In this document: piece after piece, positions 7,465 through 7,561 of the stretch | Layout of the letters: the number at the start of each line of letters is the position of its first letter | Position numbering within the stretch: the first letter of the stretch is position 1 | NCBI GenBank assembly: GCA_012103495.1 | Contig: WLWR01000080.1 | Span: 1-7,561, forward strand | Origin: Legionellales bacterium | Lineage (GTDB): Bacteria > Pseudomonadota > Gammaproteobacteria > WLWR01 | Direction of reading: 5' to 3' | Length of the DNA stretch: 7,561 nt | Made by a program: the position numbers and the translations under genes | The notes under the pieces: model-generated | The model's database searches: none | The model's input: the letters and a program-made list of their open reading frames with translations, nothing else | Told to the model about the DNA's origin: nothing

Positions 7465-7561
7465 ATGAGCACAACACAACCGACCGTACTGGTCAGCGGC
7501 GCGCATGGATTCACCGGAGTCCATTTAATTCCAGCGTTGCAACAACGCGGCTATCAAGTCA
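7465..7561 (+). CDS. NAD(P)-binding SDR, probable GDP-4-keto-6-deoxy-mannose reductase (3' end missing)
   Basis: Only the first 32 codons are inside the window. They read MSTTQPTVLVSGAHGFTGVH and continue to LIPALQQRGYQV, a beta-alpha-beta Rossmann start with the G-x-x-G-x-x-G dinucleotide motif (GAHGFTG, residues 12-18) typical of extended SDRs acting on NDP-sugars. The ATG is 2 nt after the gmd stop and has no clear Shine-Dalgarno, so translation is probably coupled to gmd. Directly after gmd, the usual partner is Rmd (making GDP-D-rhamnose) or Fcl/WcaG (making GDP-L-fucose). The GFTG-type loop looks more like Rmd than Fcl, which usually has GHRGMVG, but 32 residues cannot settle this. Other NDP-sugar epimerases or reductases remain possible. 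Confidence 0.8.
   Translation, partial: MSTTQPTVLVSGAHGFTGVHLIPALQQRGYQV

Noticed and set aside
7197..7514. Minus-strand ORF of 105 codons across the gmd end and next SDR start
   Set aside because: It is antisense to two genes whose frames are clearly right by motif content.

Overview
The window looks like part of a Gram-negative, probably gammaproteobacterial, chromosome of moderate to low GC (mid-40s by eye, not computed). The MutS fragment reads like gammaproteobacterial MutS along its whole length, and the right-hand genes fit lipopolysaccharide O-antigen or another surface glycan. I cannot name the genus from the sequence.

The left half is housekeeping. The 3' five-sixths of mutS (DNA mismatch repair ATPase) enters from the left edge and ends at 2104. 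A convergent minus-strand gene (2101-3483) encodes a NOL1/NOP2/Sun-family RNA cytosine-5 methyltransferase of RsmF-like layout. The two stop codons share one TTAA, so there is no space between the genes and no visible terminator.

A 67-bp divergent spacer (3484-3550) separates this from a rightward run of four tightly packed genes. These are: a 103-residue basic, helical ORF of unknown function (3551-3862); an 861-residue multidomain glycosyltransferase (3846-6431); GDP-mannose 4,6-dehydratase, gmd (6428-7462); and the first 32 codons of a second Rossmann-fold SDR (7465 onward, cut by the window), probably the next reductase of the GDP-deoxyhexose pathway. Junctions are a 17-bp overlap, an ATGA overlap and a 2-bp gap, so this is very likely one transcriptional unit with translational coupling.

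Gmd converts GDP-D-mannose to GDP-4-keto-6-deoxy-D-mannose. A partner SDR would reduce this to GDP-D-rhamnose (Rmd type) or GDP-L-fucose (Fcl type). The glycosyltransferase is a natural candidate to use such a GDP-sugar or GDP-mannose.

The most interesting region is 3551-5225. The first half of the glycosyltransferase resembles the N-terminal modules of large O-antigen glycosyltransferases, but it lacks the glycine-rich donor/acceptor loops and appears to have lost a Rossmann half. The small ORF before it resembles the helical linker that, in my memory, lies inside such large proteins. Together they suggest a large multidomain glycosyltransferase that has been split and eroded, leaving one clearly intact GT4 catalytic module at the C-terminus. 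I saw no tRNA, rRNA, CRISPR array, insertion sequence or integrase.
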